Made by a program: the position numbers and the translations under genes. 64,000 bases of DNA, from the NCBI RefSeq assembly GCF_000719705.1, contig NZ_JOHO01000025.1, forward strand, positions 1 to 64,000, given 5' to 3'. Each line of letters opens with the position of its first letter. Position 1 is the stretch's first letter. The notes below the pieces were generated by a model that had not been told where the DNA came from, ran no database searches, and worked only from the letters and a program-made list of their open reading frames with translations. The DNA comes from Streptomyces sp. NRRL S-350 (lineage in GTDB: Bacteria > Actinomycetota > Actinomycetes > Streptomycetales > Streptomycetaceae). Positions 35,040 to 43,682 of the stretch are shown piece by piece.

Positions 35040-35491
35040 CGACGCTCTCCGTTGCCGTCGACCGGCGACCACCACTGGGTGTAGTTCGTCCCGCCGTCGC
35101 CGAAGATGCCGCCGTACCCCTCGACCACCTTGCCGTTGTCCCACTTGAGCATCTGCACGCCGGAGATGTCGAGCACGTCGAAGGGGGAGGTGCTGCCCTC
35201 CGGGGCCCCCTCGCGGACGGCGTGGATCTTGTTGGCGTCGATCGAGTAGCCGTCCTCGTTGTTGATGAGCAACGTGATGGGCTGCATGGTCCACGAGCCA
35301 CCGGAGGCCGCGAGCATCTCCTGCACGTAGGACAGGAAGTCGTCGAGCCCCACTCGCCAGCCGGAGCCGGCGTGGCTGCCCGGCGCGAAGAAACGCAGGT
35401 CTTCGGACCAGTACAGTGCGGTCTTCTCCCGGTCGCCGCACGTCACCGCCTCGTACGCGGCAGCGACCAGTTCCGGCGTAATCTCAGTCAT
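35033..35491 (-). CDS. NTF2/SnoaL-like small protein
   Basis: 152-aa single-domain protein of the NTF2-like fold (cone-shaped alpha+beta barrel), related to SnoaL/limonene-epoxide-hydrolase-type proteins. YEAVTCGDREKTALYWSEDL at the start and a KWDNGKVVEGYGG strand near the end are characteristic. It has no signal peptide, unlike the tandem version at 11526. ATG 35491 follows GGAGGG. It is driven leftward by the operator arm 35663-35678. In polyketide pathways this fold catalyses cyclisation, epoxide opening or spontaneous-step guidance, so a ring-forming role is plausible. Confidence 0.85.
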   Translation of the reverse strand: MTEITPELVAAAYEAVTCGDREKTALYWSEDLRFFAPGSHAGSGWRVGLDDFLSYVQEMLAASGGSWTMQPITLLINNEDGYSIDANKIHAVREGAPEGSTSPFDVLDISGVQMLKWDNGKVVEGYGGIFGDGGTNYTQWWSPVDGNGERRY

Positions 35492-36261
35492 GTACCCTCC
35501 GATTGCGCATAGCAGGATTCGAGATCTTCGTCGTCGTGCGACCGGGTCGCGCCGTCGAATGCGATTCGCGGCGCCGCCGACCGGCACCCACGGGTAGGAA
35601 TTCCGCCCGTCGCGAGCGGATTCTATCGGTCCAATTTATATGCAGGATTTTGCCGGGGCGAAAGCTGGACCTTCGTACAGGTGGGCAGGTGAGGTGGACG
35701 AAGGTTCAGTTCTCCGGCCGACTTCCGAGTGATAGGGGGAGCGCCGGAGAATTCCCGGCGGACCGTCCGGACCCGTCCGGCTCCTGCTGCGGCCGGGGCG
35801 AATCGGAATTGATTCACGGAATCAGAGGTCACGCGGCCCTGGCGGTGCGGCGCGGCGTTCGCTCCGGGATATGCCGTCGACCTGGCGACGGGTGCTCGAC
35901 GGGGCCCTTTCGCGCAGGGACTCGAAAGCTGTCCTGTTTGTCGGACGGGAGTCGGTGCGATCGGAGGCCGGTGGCCTGCCGCGGACGACTTCGCCGTGGA
36001 TCCGCCGGCGTGGTCCGTCCGGCTCCGGCGGTTTTCTCGATCAGTGCCGGGAAATCACTCACGTGCGGGTGATGCGGGTCGACGGAGAATCGCTCGATCG
36101 GAGATGTCGATTTGCGCCGACGTGGCCGTGCACGGGCAGGGCGTGCCGTGTCCGCGCGGGGCCGGACGGAGTCGTCCGTCCCACCGGGAGCGCCGCGGAT
36201 CCGGCGTGACGCGCAGCCCGTCCCGGGTTCGGGGGGAGCCGACCGGGCGCCGGCGCCACGG
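35492..36261. other. Gene-free region with an orphan rightward promoter
   Basis: No convincing gene in these 770 bases. It has the divergent operator pair at 35635-35738, of which the leftward half serves the NTF2-like gene. The rightward half faces about 520 bases without a recognisable coding region and then the opposite-strand LuxR gene. Possible contents are a decayed gene, a small unrecognised ORF or an antisense/leader RNA. Confidence 0.5.
35635..35738. promoter_or_regulatory. Divergent promoter pair with activator arms
   Basis: Left arm 35663-35678 (leftward GTACGAAGGTCCAGCT) leads to TATAAA (35640-35635). Right arm 35696-35711 (GGACGAAGGTTCAGTT) leads to TAGGGG (35733-35738). The arms start 33 bp apart. 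The left promoter serves the NTF2-like gene; the right one has no evident gene. Confidence 0.65.
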
Positions 36262-36909
36262 TCACCCGGAGCGGACGGCTCCGACGGGAACGAGGTCCAT
36301 GGTGTTCTCCGCGCGCTCCCTGAATTCGATCACGCTCCTCACCTTGTGCGCATCGGAGATCGCCGCGTCCTGCGATGACTTCTGATAGGCGTACGCGGCG
36401 AGGCCGGCCTGGAGCCGTGACTCCACGCCGATCTTGCTCATTATCCGGGCGACATGGGCCTTGACGGTCCGTTCGGTTATTCCCAGTCTCGTCGAGATCG
36501 TTCGGTTCGAGAATCCCATGCCGAGCAGGAGGAACACTTCGATCTCCCTGGGCGTCAGCAGTGTCGCCCTTTCCGCTTCGGTGTCCCAGGTGCGCGGTGT
36601 CATGCCGTGCACGCCGAGTTCCTGCTGGACCTCCGACACGTGCCACACCGCGCAGGAGAGTTCCTGCCGCACGGCGGACGCCATCGGGTGCTCCGGCGCA
36701 CCGCATATTTCGCGCATGCGCGCCTCGATGCTCGCGGGTCGGACTTCGGAACGCTCCAGGCTGTCGGCCAGGTTGGCGAACCCCTGGCTCCGGCGGACGA
36801 CGTTCAGGAACTTGGCCAGAGCTTCCTTGTCTTCCCATAGCTCTTGCACGGTGCTGATGATCAGCGATTTCAGATATTCCGACTCGGATACTGCCTCGTC
36901 CGTGGCCAC
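36262..36909 (-). CDS. LuxR-type (NarL/FixJ HTH) transcriptional regulator
   Basis: 215-aa regulator with a C-terminal GerE/LuxR helix-turn-helix at about residues 120-180 (LTPREIEVFLLLGMGFSN, ITERTVKAHVARIMSKIGV). The N-terminal half is a helical domain of unknown type, not a typical receiver, and has no clear phosphoacceptor Asp. GTG 36909 has GGAGGGGG 6 nt upstream; GTG 36942 is the alternative. It is the only regulator gene seen inside region 1, at its right border before dnaE, so it is the best candidate for the protein binding the 13 conserved promoter arms. That link is inference; another regulator may lie left of the window. Confidence 0.9.
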   Translation of the reverse strand: MATDEAVSESEYLKSLIISTVQELWEDKEALAKFLNVVRRSQGFANLADSLERSEVRPASIEARMREICGAPEHPMASAVRQELSCAVWHVSEVQQELGVHGMTPRTWDTEAERATLLTPREIEVFLLLGMGFSNRTISTRLGITERTVKAHVARIMSKIGVESRLQAGLAAYAYQKSSQDAAISDAHKVRSVIEFRERAENTMDLVPVGAVRSG

Positions 36910-37553
36910 ACCTGTCCCCCTCCTGGTGATCGGTGGGGTCACCCAATCAACCGACAGCTGTGGCTCGCAAGACCCTTGGTTGGGACAGGGCAGGGGTCCA
37001 GGAGGACGGATCAGTCGGCATATGACACGCCAACCCTCAAAGTCCCCGTTCAGTCGCCGTGCCAGGTCGCCTACTCATCCGGAGCCAGGTTGACCGAAAG
37101 CTGTCCAGACGACCAGTGGCGGAGGCGCGAACCGGGAACGGCGGCGTTCGACTTCCGGACAGCAGGGGGCGTGGTTCGGTCGCTCGGCACCGGGTCGGAG
37201 GGAGGAGCGGGGACGGGCTCTCCCATGCGGAATTGGCTCCACCGCTTCCGCATGGGGCGGGTGGCGGTCCATCCGTGCACCCTGGCGCGTGGCCCGAAGT
37301 GTGCTGTGCCGGCGCCGTCCCCGCTCCGGTCCACGCGGCCGGGAGCCGACGTATTTCGGCCGATCTCGTCCGACTGGCCGGTTTCGGCCCTGGGAACCCG
37401 TCGAACTGGCCGGATCGCGTCGTTGCAACGCTCTTGCCGAGCCCCCGATCTGACTGGACCTCAGTACGAGCTGCGGGTCCGATCTGGTTCATCGTCAGCG
37501 GATCCGATGGGGCTAAGCTGGGGCCTTCAGCCACGCCCGGAGGTGCCTCAGTC
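36910..37553. other. Gene-free region upstream of dnaE
   Basis: These 644 bases separate the leftward LuxR gene from the rightward dnaE. No gene or known RNA is recognised. No copy of the cluster operator arm was found, so dnaE and the LuxR gene appear to be outside the arm-based regulon. Short open frames here lack start signals. Confidence 0.5.
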
Positions 37554-40500
37554 GTGTCGGATTCGTTCGTTCATCTGCACAATCACACCGAGTACTCGAT
37601 GCTTGACGGTGCGCAGCAGATGAAGCCGATGTTCGAGGAGGTGTCCCGCCAGGGGATGCCGGCCATCGCCATGAGTGACCACGGCAACATGTTCGGCGCA
37701 TATGAATTCCAGTCAGTTGCCAAGGGATTCGAGGGCGTCAAGCCGATCATCGGCATCGAGGCGTATGTCGCGCCCTCCTCGCGGCGGATCCGCAAGCAGG
37801 AGTTCTGGGGGCCCGGGGGCCAACGGGCGATGGGCGACAACGGGGAGGGTTCGAAGGACGTCTCCGGCGGTGGTCGGTTCACGCACATGACGATGTGGGC
37901 GGAGAACGTCCAGGGTCTTCGGAACCTCTTCTACCTCTCCACCGAGGCGTCGTACACGGGCCAGTTCCCGGCCGGCAAGCCGCGCATGGACATGGAGCTG
38001 ATCAGCGGACACGCGCAGGGGATCATCGCCACCACCGGCTGTCCGTCGGGAGCGATCCAGACCCGTCTGCGCCTGGGGCAGTACGACGAGGCCCGCGCGA
38101 CCGCCGGCGCGTACCAGGAGATCTTCGGCCGGGACAGCTACTTCCTCGAGTTGATGGACCACGGTCTCTCCATCGAGCGCGAAGTGCGGGACGGATTGCT
38201 GCGGCTCGCCAAGGAACTGCGGATCCCGCTGCTCGCGACCAACGACGCGCACTACGTTCGTCCGGACGACGCGGAGGCTCACGACAACCTGCTGTGCATC
38301 GGCGTCGGCAAGAACAAGGACGATCCCAACCGCTTCAAGTTCCAGGGCACCGGGTACTACCTGAAGACGGCGGCCGAGATGCGCGAGCTCTTCTCGGAAT
38401 TGCCGGAGGCGTGCGACAACACCTTGTTGATCGCCGAGCGCATCGGTTCGTACGACGAAGTGTTCGACTACGTCGACGAGATGCCGCACTTCCCTGACGT
38501 TCCCGAGGGCATGACGCAGGAGGCCTTTCTGCGCCAGGAGGTCCTCAAGGGGCTCGCCCTGCGCTACGGCGACCCGATCCCCGATTTCGCCATGGAACGG
38601 TTCGAGACCGAGATGACGGTCATCGGTCCGATGGGCTTCTCCTCGTACTTCCTCGTCGTCGCGGACATCTGCCGGCACGCACGCGACAACGGCATCCCGG
38701 TCGGGCCGGGCCGAGGCTCGGCGACCGGCTCCATCGTCGCCTACGCCACGCGGATCACCGAACTGTGCCCCTTGGAGCACGGGTTGCTGTTCGAGAGGTT
38801 CCTCAACCCGGAGCGCATCAACCCGCCGGACGTCGACCTCGACTTCGACGACCGCCAGCGTGACCAGATGGTCCGCTACGTCACCGAGAAGTACGGCGAC
38901 CCGTACACCGCCATGGTCAACACCTTCGGCAAGATCAAGGCGAAGAACGCGATCAAGGACTCCTCGCGCATCCTCGGCTACCCGTTCTCCCACGGTGAAC
39001 GGATCGTGAAGGCGCTGCCGCCGGACCAAGGCGGAAAGACCATCCCGCTGTCGGGCATCTGGGACTCCGCCCACCCCCGGTACGGCGAAGCCGGAGAGAT
39101 CCGGGACATGTACCAGAACGACGCCGATGTGAAGAGGGTCATCGACACCGCCAAGGGTGTCGAAGGCCTGATGCGCGGCACCGGTGTCCACGCGGCCGCG
39201 GTCATCCTGTCCAAGACCCGTCTGACCGATCGCATTCCCCTGCACATGCGTGCCTCGGACGGGGTGAAGATCACCGGATTCGACTACCCCAGCTGCGAGT
39301 CCATGGGCCTGATCAAGATGGACTTCCTGGGACTTCGGAACCTGGGCGTCATCGATCAGGCGATCCAGAACATCCGGGAGAACCGCGGCATCAAACTGGC
39401 GACGGTGGATCCGATGGACGGCGACCCGGAGACGGTCGTCATCCCCCTGGACGACGCCAAGACGTACCAGCTCCTGTCGGAAGGCAACACCTTCGGCGTG
39501 TTCCAGCTCGACGGCGGCGGCATGCGCGCCCTGCTGAAGCTGATGCAGCCCACCCGATTCGAAGACATCGCCGTAGCGCTCGCGCTCTACCGCCCGGGTC
39601 CGATGGCCGCCAACGCCCACACCAACTACGCGCTGCGGCAGAGTGGTAAGCAGGAACCCGCGCCGATCCACCCGGAACTGAAGGAAGCACTCGACCCGAT
39701 CCTCGGATCCACCCACCACCTGCTCGTCTACCAAGAGCAGATCATGGCCATCGCCCGACAGCTCGCCGGGTACACGCTGGGCGGCGCGGACATGCTGCGC
39801 CGGGCGATGGGCAAGAAGAAGCCCGAGGTCCTGGCCGCCGAGTGGGACAAGTTCTCGAGCGGCATGCGGACGAACGGCTACTCGGAAGAGGCGATCAAAG
39901 CCGTCTGGGACGTCATGCTGCCGTTCTCCGGCTACGCGTTCAACAAGTCCCACACCGCCGGCTACGGCCTGGTCTCCGCCTGGACGGCATACCTCAAGGC
40001 CAACTACCCGGCCGAGTACATGGCGGCGCTGCTGACATCGGTCGGGGACGACAAGGACAAGGCCGCCGTCTACCTGGCCGATGCCCGCGCGAACGGAGTC
40101 CGGGTCCTCCAGCCCGACGTCAACGAGTCGACCGCCGAGTTCACCGCCGTCGGCGACGACGTGCGGTTCGGCATGCGGGCCGTGCGGAACGTGGGCGACG
40201 CGGTCATCGAGGCGATCGTCGCCGGGCGACGCTCCAAGGGCAAGTTCATCTCGTTCGCCGACATGCTGGACAAGTGCGAGCTGCCGGCCCTGAACAAGCG
40301 GGCCATCGAGTCGTTGATCAAGGCTGGTGCCTTCGACTCGCTCGGGCACACCCGGCGCGGTCTGGTCGAGATCCACGAGGCCGCGATCGAGTCGGTCGTG
40401 CCCGTCAAGAAGGCGTCCTCCTACGGGCAGGACGACCTGTTCGCCGGACTGGGGGGCAGCGAGGACGACGGCTCCGCGCCCGGGTTCGGCCTCGACTTCC

Positions 40501-41156
40501 CGGTGCAGGAACACGAATGGACCCGCTCCCAACTGCTCGCGATGGAACGGGAGATGCTGGGCCTCTACGTGTCGGCCCACCCCCTGGACGGCGCCGAGCA
40601 CATCCTCTCCGGAGCCAGGGACACCACGGTCGCCGAACTCCTGGCATCAGGACGCACGAAGGGCGACGTCCAGCTGGCCGGCCTGATCACCGGCGTCCAG
40701 CGGAAGGTGACCAAGCAGGGGAACAACTGGGCCATCGTCAACTTCGCCGACCGTGACGGATCCATCGAGGTGCTGTTCTTCCCGGCGGTCTACCAACTCG
40801 TCTCCCATGTGCTGACCGAGGACACCGTCATCTCGGTGAAGGGCAAGATCGAGGACCGTGACGGCACCCTGAACATCTTCGGCAGGGAGGTGTCGGTCCT
40901 GGACGTCTCCAGCGCCGAGCACGGTGGCAAGCCTCCCGTGCGCCTGGCCCTGCCCTTCCACCGGGTGTCCGAACAGGCCGTCGCGGATCTGAAGCGCATC
41001 CTGCACGCGCACCCCGGCGACAGTCCCGTGCACCTCAGCGTGCGCGGGCCGCAGAAGACGACCGTCTACGCCCTGGCAGCCCAGGTCGACGCCTCCTCGC
41101 TGGCATCCGACATCAAGGGCACCTTCGGCCCGGATGCCTGGAGCGGTGTGGCATGA
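37554..41156 (+). CDS. dnaE: DNA polymerase III alpha subunit (DnaE), probable second, target-resistant copy
   Basis: Full-length replicative polymerase (1200 aa). The N-terminal PHP domain opens with HLHNHTEYSMLDGA; the palm follows with GPGRGSATGS (about 383-393) and the catalytic PDVDLDFDD (D426, D428, D430). The fingers, HhH and OB-fold parts run to a normal C terminus. GTG 37554 has CGGAGG upstream. From memory, housekeeping streptomycete DnaE opens THLHVHTQYSLLDGA and reads GRGSAAGS; this protein differs clearly at both, including Thr391 for a near-invariant Ala. Placed at the edge of a polyketide cluster, it is best read as a self-resistance target copy, as reported for nargenicin clusters. 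Whether another dnaE exists cannot be seen from this window. Confidence 0.95.
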   Translation: MSDSFVHLHNHTEYSMLDGAQQMKPMFEEVSRQGMPAIAMSDHGNMFGAYEFQSVAKGFEGVKPIIGIEAYVAPSSRRIRKQEFWGPGGQRAMGDNGEGSKDVSGGGRFTHMTMWAENVQGLRNLFYLSTEASYTGQFPAGKPRMDMELISGHAQGIIATTGCPSGAIQTRLRLGQYDEARATAGAYQEIFGRDSYFLELMDHGLSIEREVRDGLLRLAKELRIPLLATNDAHYVRPDDAEAHDNLLCIGVGKNKDDPNRFKFQGTGYYLKTAAEMRELFSELPEACDNTLLIAERIGSYDEVFDYVDEMPHFPDVPEGMTQEAFLRQEVLKGLALRYGDPIPDFAMERFETEMTVIGPMGFSSYFLVVADICRHARDNGIPVGPGRGSATGSIVAYATRITELCPLEHGLLFERFLNPERINPPDVDLDFDDRQRDQMVRYVTEKYGDPYTAMVNTFGKIKAKNAIKDSSRILGYPFSHGERIVKALPPDQGGKTIPLSGIWDSAHPRYGEAGEIRDMYQNDADVKRVIDTAKGVEGLMRGTGVHAAAVILSKTRLTDRIPLHMRASDGVKITGFDYPSCESMGLIKMDFLGLRNLGVIDQAIQNIRENRGIKLATVDPMDGDPETVVIPLDDAKTYQLLSEGNTFGVFQLDGGGMRALLKLMQPTRFEDIAVALALYRPGPMAANAHTNYALRQSGKQEPAPIHPELKEALDPILGSTHHLLVYQEQIMAIARQLAGYTLGGADMLRRAMGKKKPEVLAAEWDKFSSGMRTNGYSEEAIKAVWDVMLPFSGYAFNKSHTAGYGLVSAWTAYLKANYPAEYMAALLTSVGDDKDKAAVYLADARANGVRVLQPDVNESTAEFTAVGDDVRFGMRAVRNVGDAVIEAIVAGRRSKGKFISFADMLDKCELPALNKRAIESLIKAGAFDSLGHTRRGLVEIHEAAIESVVPVKKASSYGQDDLFAGLGGSEDDGSAPGFGLDFPVQEHEWTRSQLLAMEREMLGLYVSAHPLDGAEHILSGARDTTVAELLASGRTKGDVQLAGLITGVQRKVTKQGNNWAIVNFADRDGSIEVLFFPAVYQLVSHVLTEDTVISVKGKIEDRDGTLNIFGREVSVLDVSSAEHGGKPPVRLALPFHRVSEQAVADLKRILHAHPGDSPVHLSVRGPQKTTVYALAAQVDASSLASDIKGTFGPDAWSGVA

Positions 41157-41536
41157 CGGAGGAGGACGCGACGGCTGCCGTCTCCGAACTCGTCGGTGAA
41201 GACGAGTTACGCATCGCCCTCGCCGAGGTGCCGGACTGCCTGGCGTGTGGCGCTCCGGGGCTGCTGTCGGTCCGCTATCGGCACTCGTGGAAGAACCAGA
41301 GCGGCGACGACGTGGCCGGAATCCGCGAGACCTTGCTCTGCCCCCTGTGTTCTGCCGGCAACGCGGCCGCGGCCGAGTTGATCGCGTTCTTCGCCGTGGA
41401 GGAGCAGGCGAGTAGCGGGAACGTCGAGGTCCTCGGCGAAATGGTCGCCGCGTGGGTCGCGTCGCTGCGTCGGACACCCGTCGACGAAGAGGTCCTTGCC
41501 GCGGAGTACGACCGGTGGCTGCGAGGCGTCCTCTGA
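41153..41536 (+). CDS. Small zinc-ribbon-like protein coupled to dnaE
   Basis: 127-aa acidic protein of unknown function. Two Cys pairs (CLAC near residue 31 and CPLC near 64) suggest a zinc ribbon. The C-terminal half is helical and Ala-rich. The ATG overlaps the dnaE stop by 4 bp (ATGA), so it is translated with the polymerase. Similar small Cys-pair proteins occur in streptomycetes without assigned role. The coupling hints at a polymerase accessory or regulatory role, but this is inference. Confidence 0.75.
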   Translation: MTEEDATAAVSELVGEDELRIALAEVPDCLACGAPGLLSVRYRHSWKNQSGDDVAGIRETLLCPLCSAGNAAAAELIAFFAVEEQASSGNVEVLGEMVAAWVASLRRTPVDEEVLAAEYDRWLRGVL

Positions 41537-41795
41537 TCGTCTCGGGACAGGACGGACGGGACGGACAGGGCGGCAGGCCGCCGGTCGAGGGGCGGCGGGA
41601 GACGGCGCCGAGGTGACGCCGGCCGGCCTTCCACCGAGGCGGCCACGGAACTGAAAGCGCGGGGAAGGGTGCGCTGAACCGGGCCTTCGGGCGGCGGGTC
41701 GAGGGGCTGCGAGCGAGTCGTTCCCGCGGATCCCCTCCCCGCCCCCGCCGTCCCGCGGGTCGCCCCCGGCGCTCCCCGTACTGCGCGGCGGCCGG

Positions 41796-42536
41796 TCAGG
41801 CCGGTTCCGTCGGCGCGGGGGGCTGGGCCGGACGCAGTTGTACGCAGCATTCGCCGGGACTGGGGGCCAGGACCGCTTCGACGCCGCCGACGTCGAGGCC
41901 GTCGAGGTAGCCGGCGAGGAAGGCGTGGTTCATGCCGCACACGAGGCCGGGCGCCTTGGCGGCCAGCGGGTGGAAGGGGCAGTTGCGCAGGCGCACCTCG
42001 GTGGGGGACTCGCGGACCGGCTCGAAGCCGTAGGCCTCCAGCATCTGTCCGCAGAGGGTCAGTCCGCGTTCGGCGCCGAGGCGGCCAGGGCGGCTCAGTT
42101 CGCGCTCCGTCCGGCCGAGGCTCCGCCCGCGGCGGCCTGCCGCCTCGACCGCCGTTTCGACGGCGCGGCGGTCGCCGTCCTCGTCCAGCACGGCTTCCAG
42201 CAGGAGCCCGGCCAGGAGTTCGTGGCGGCGCTCGGGGATGGAGACGGTGATCTGGGTGTCGGTCGGTTCGTAGACCTTGGGCTGGCGGCCGACCTTGCGT
42301 ACGGCGCCGGGCGCGCCGTAGCGGGCCCTCAGCAGGCCGGCGTCGACGAGCTTGTCGAGGTGGAAGGCGGCGAGCTTGCGGGAGATGCCGACGCTGGCGG
42401 CGGCTTCGTCCCTGGTCACGGGGCGGCCGGCGCGCCGGATGAACGCGAACATGCGGCGCCGGGACTCCTCGCCGAGCACGCTCACGGACTCGATCGCGCC
42501 GGTCGGGTCCGTCGTCGTCGCTTCGTCACTGGGCAC
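41796..42536 (-). CDS. SufR-like winged-helix, probable Fe-S regulator
   Basis: 246-aa regulator. The N-terminal ArsR-type winged helix (about 10-90) includes SVGISRKLAAFHLDKL. The C-terminal domain has cysteines at CPFHPLA, LVCGMNH and GECCVQ, the spacing typical of SufR-type proteins that bind a 4Fe-4S cluster. GTG 42536 is preferred over upstream codons because the fold starts just after it. It is divergent from a DUF2231 membrane-protein gene, a common pairing, and probably controls that gene in response to redox or iron state. It belongs to the ordinary segment between the two BGCs. Confidence 0.85.
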   Translation of the reverse strand: MPSDEATTTDPTGAIESVSVLGEESRRRMFAFIRRAGRPVTRDEAAASVGISRKLAAFHLDKLVDAGLLRARYGAPGAVRKVGRQPKVYEPTDTQITVSIPERRHELLAGLLLEAVLDEDGDRRAVETAVEAAGRRGRSLGRTERELSRPGRLGAERGLTLCGQMLEAYGFEPVRESPTEVRLRNCPFHPLAAKAPGLVCGMNHAFLAGYLDGLDVGGVEAVLAPSPGECCVQLRPAQPPAPTEPA

Positions 42537-42661
42537 GGAACCACGATAACTCCCACGAGTGAAGCCCGCGGTCCCGGAGCGGAGTCCTGGCCTGCCTGGC
42601 TTGACGGGCGACCCGAATAACGACAAGGATTGTTGGTGAAATTACGGGAAGGGGCGACGTC

Positions 42662-43213
42662 ATGGCCAGTGAGCAGCAGTTGCAGGCGAAGCGGCCGGTC
42701 AGCGCGGTGATGGCGGGCCCGTACGGGCACCCGTTCCACCCGATCCTGGTGACCGTGCCGATCGGTGCCTGGGTGGCGAGCCTGGTGTTCGACATCGCCT
42801 CGCTCGTGGTGGACGACCCGGGCTTCCTGGCCCGGGGCTCGATGTGGCTGATCGCGGTCGGTGTGCTGGGCGCGCTGGCGGCGGCCACGGTCGGCTTCCT
42901 CGACCTGCTGGCCATCCCGCCCGGCACCCGGGCGTTCCGCACCGGGCTGGTCCACATGACGCTCAACCTGCTGGTGACCGGCGCCTACACCGGAGCGTTC
43001 TTCTGGCGGCACGCCGCGGGCACCTCGGGCAGCGTCGGGGCGGGGATGCTCGCCCTGTCCGCCGTGAGCATCGCGCTGCTGGGCGTCTCCGGCTTCCTCG
43101 GCGGCAAGCTCGCCTACCGCTACGGCGTACGGGTCGCCGACGAGGCCACCCAGGCCGAGGGGTACGAGCCGCCCGCACCGCCGCGCCCAGGCGGCACCGG
43201 CCCCTCCCGCTGA
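42662..43213 (+). CDS. DUF2231 family membrane protein
   Basis: 183-aa protein with four hydrophobic helices (about 25-50, 60-82, 95-115, 128-150) and the DUF2231 signature HPFHPILVTVPIGAW at the start. The function is unknown; family members often sit next to redox-sensing regulators, as here. ATG 42662 lies about 9 nt after a GGAAGGGG stretch. It is followed 27 bp on by another small membrane-protein gene, probably co-transcribed. Confidence 0.9.
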   Translation: MASEQQLQAKRPVSAVMAGPYGHPFHPILVTVPIGAWVASLVFDIASLVVDDPGFLARGSMWLIAVGVLGALAAATVGFLDLLAIPPGTRAFRTGLVHMTLNLLVTGAYTGAFFWRHAAGTSGSVGAGMLALSAVSIALLGVSGFLGGKLAYRYGVRVADEATQAEGYEPPAPPRPGGTGPSR

Positions 43214-43240
43214 ACCGATCCCCACCATCCGGAGTAGCTC

Positions 43241-43681
43241 ATGGACATCGCAGCACTGATCACCTGGCTGGTCACCGCGCTCGGCGGCTTCTACATGCTG
43301 GGCGTGTGGATCCAGCGCGGCGGCGTGCGCCAGCAGCGGACCGGCACCAGCCGACTGCCCGCCCCGGTGCTCTTCGGGCACTTCGCCCTGGCCGCCGCAG
43401 GCCTGGTGGTGTGGATCGTCTACCTCGCCGCCGACCGGACGGCGCTCGCCTGGACGGCCTTCGGGCTGCTGGTCCCGGTCGCGCTGCTGGGCTTCGTCAT
43501 GCTGCTGCGCTGGATCCCGGTCCACCGGGCCCGCACCGCCCCCGCCGCCGCCGGTGCCGCCGTTGCAGATGCCCCGGCTGAGCGCCACTTCCCGATCGCG
43601 GTCGTCCTCGGTCACGGCCTCTTCGCGGTCGTGACCGTCGTCCTGCTCCTGCTCACCGCCCTGGGCATCGGAGGCAGCTGA
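43241..43681 (+). CDS. Small four-helix membrane protein, unknown function
   Basis: 146-aa protein with four predicted membrane helices and an Ala-rich linker of about 20 residues before the last. I do not recognise a family motif. ATG 43241 follows GGAG at about 9 nt. It lies between the DUF2231 gene and folE with a 1-bp gap to the latter, so the three form one transcript. Confidence 0.8.
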   Translation: MDIAALITWLVTALGGFYMLGVWIQRGGVRQQRTGTSRLPAPVLFGHFALAAAGLVVWIVYLAADRTALAWTAFGLLVPVALLGFVMLLRWIPVHRARTAPAAAGAAVADAPAERHFPIAVVLGHGLFAVVTVVLLLLTALGIGGS

Positions 43682-43682
43682 A

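Noticed and set aside
35503..36072. Rightward frame in the region behind the orphan promoter
   Set aside because: It starts before the promoter and has no family resemblance or ribosome binding site; not supported as a gene.
37713..40601. Long leftward open frame (962 codons) opposite dnaE
   Set aside because: Shadow of dnaE in high-GC DNA; the forward frame is a complete polymerase.
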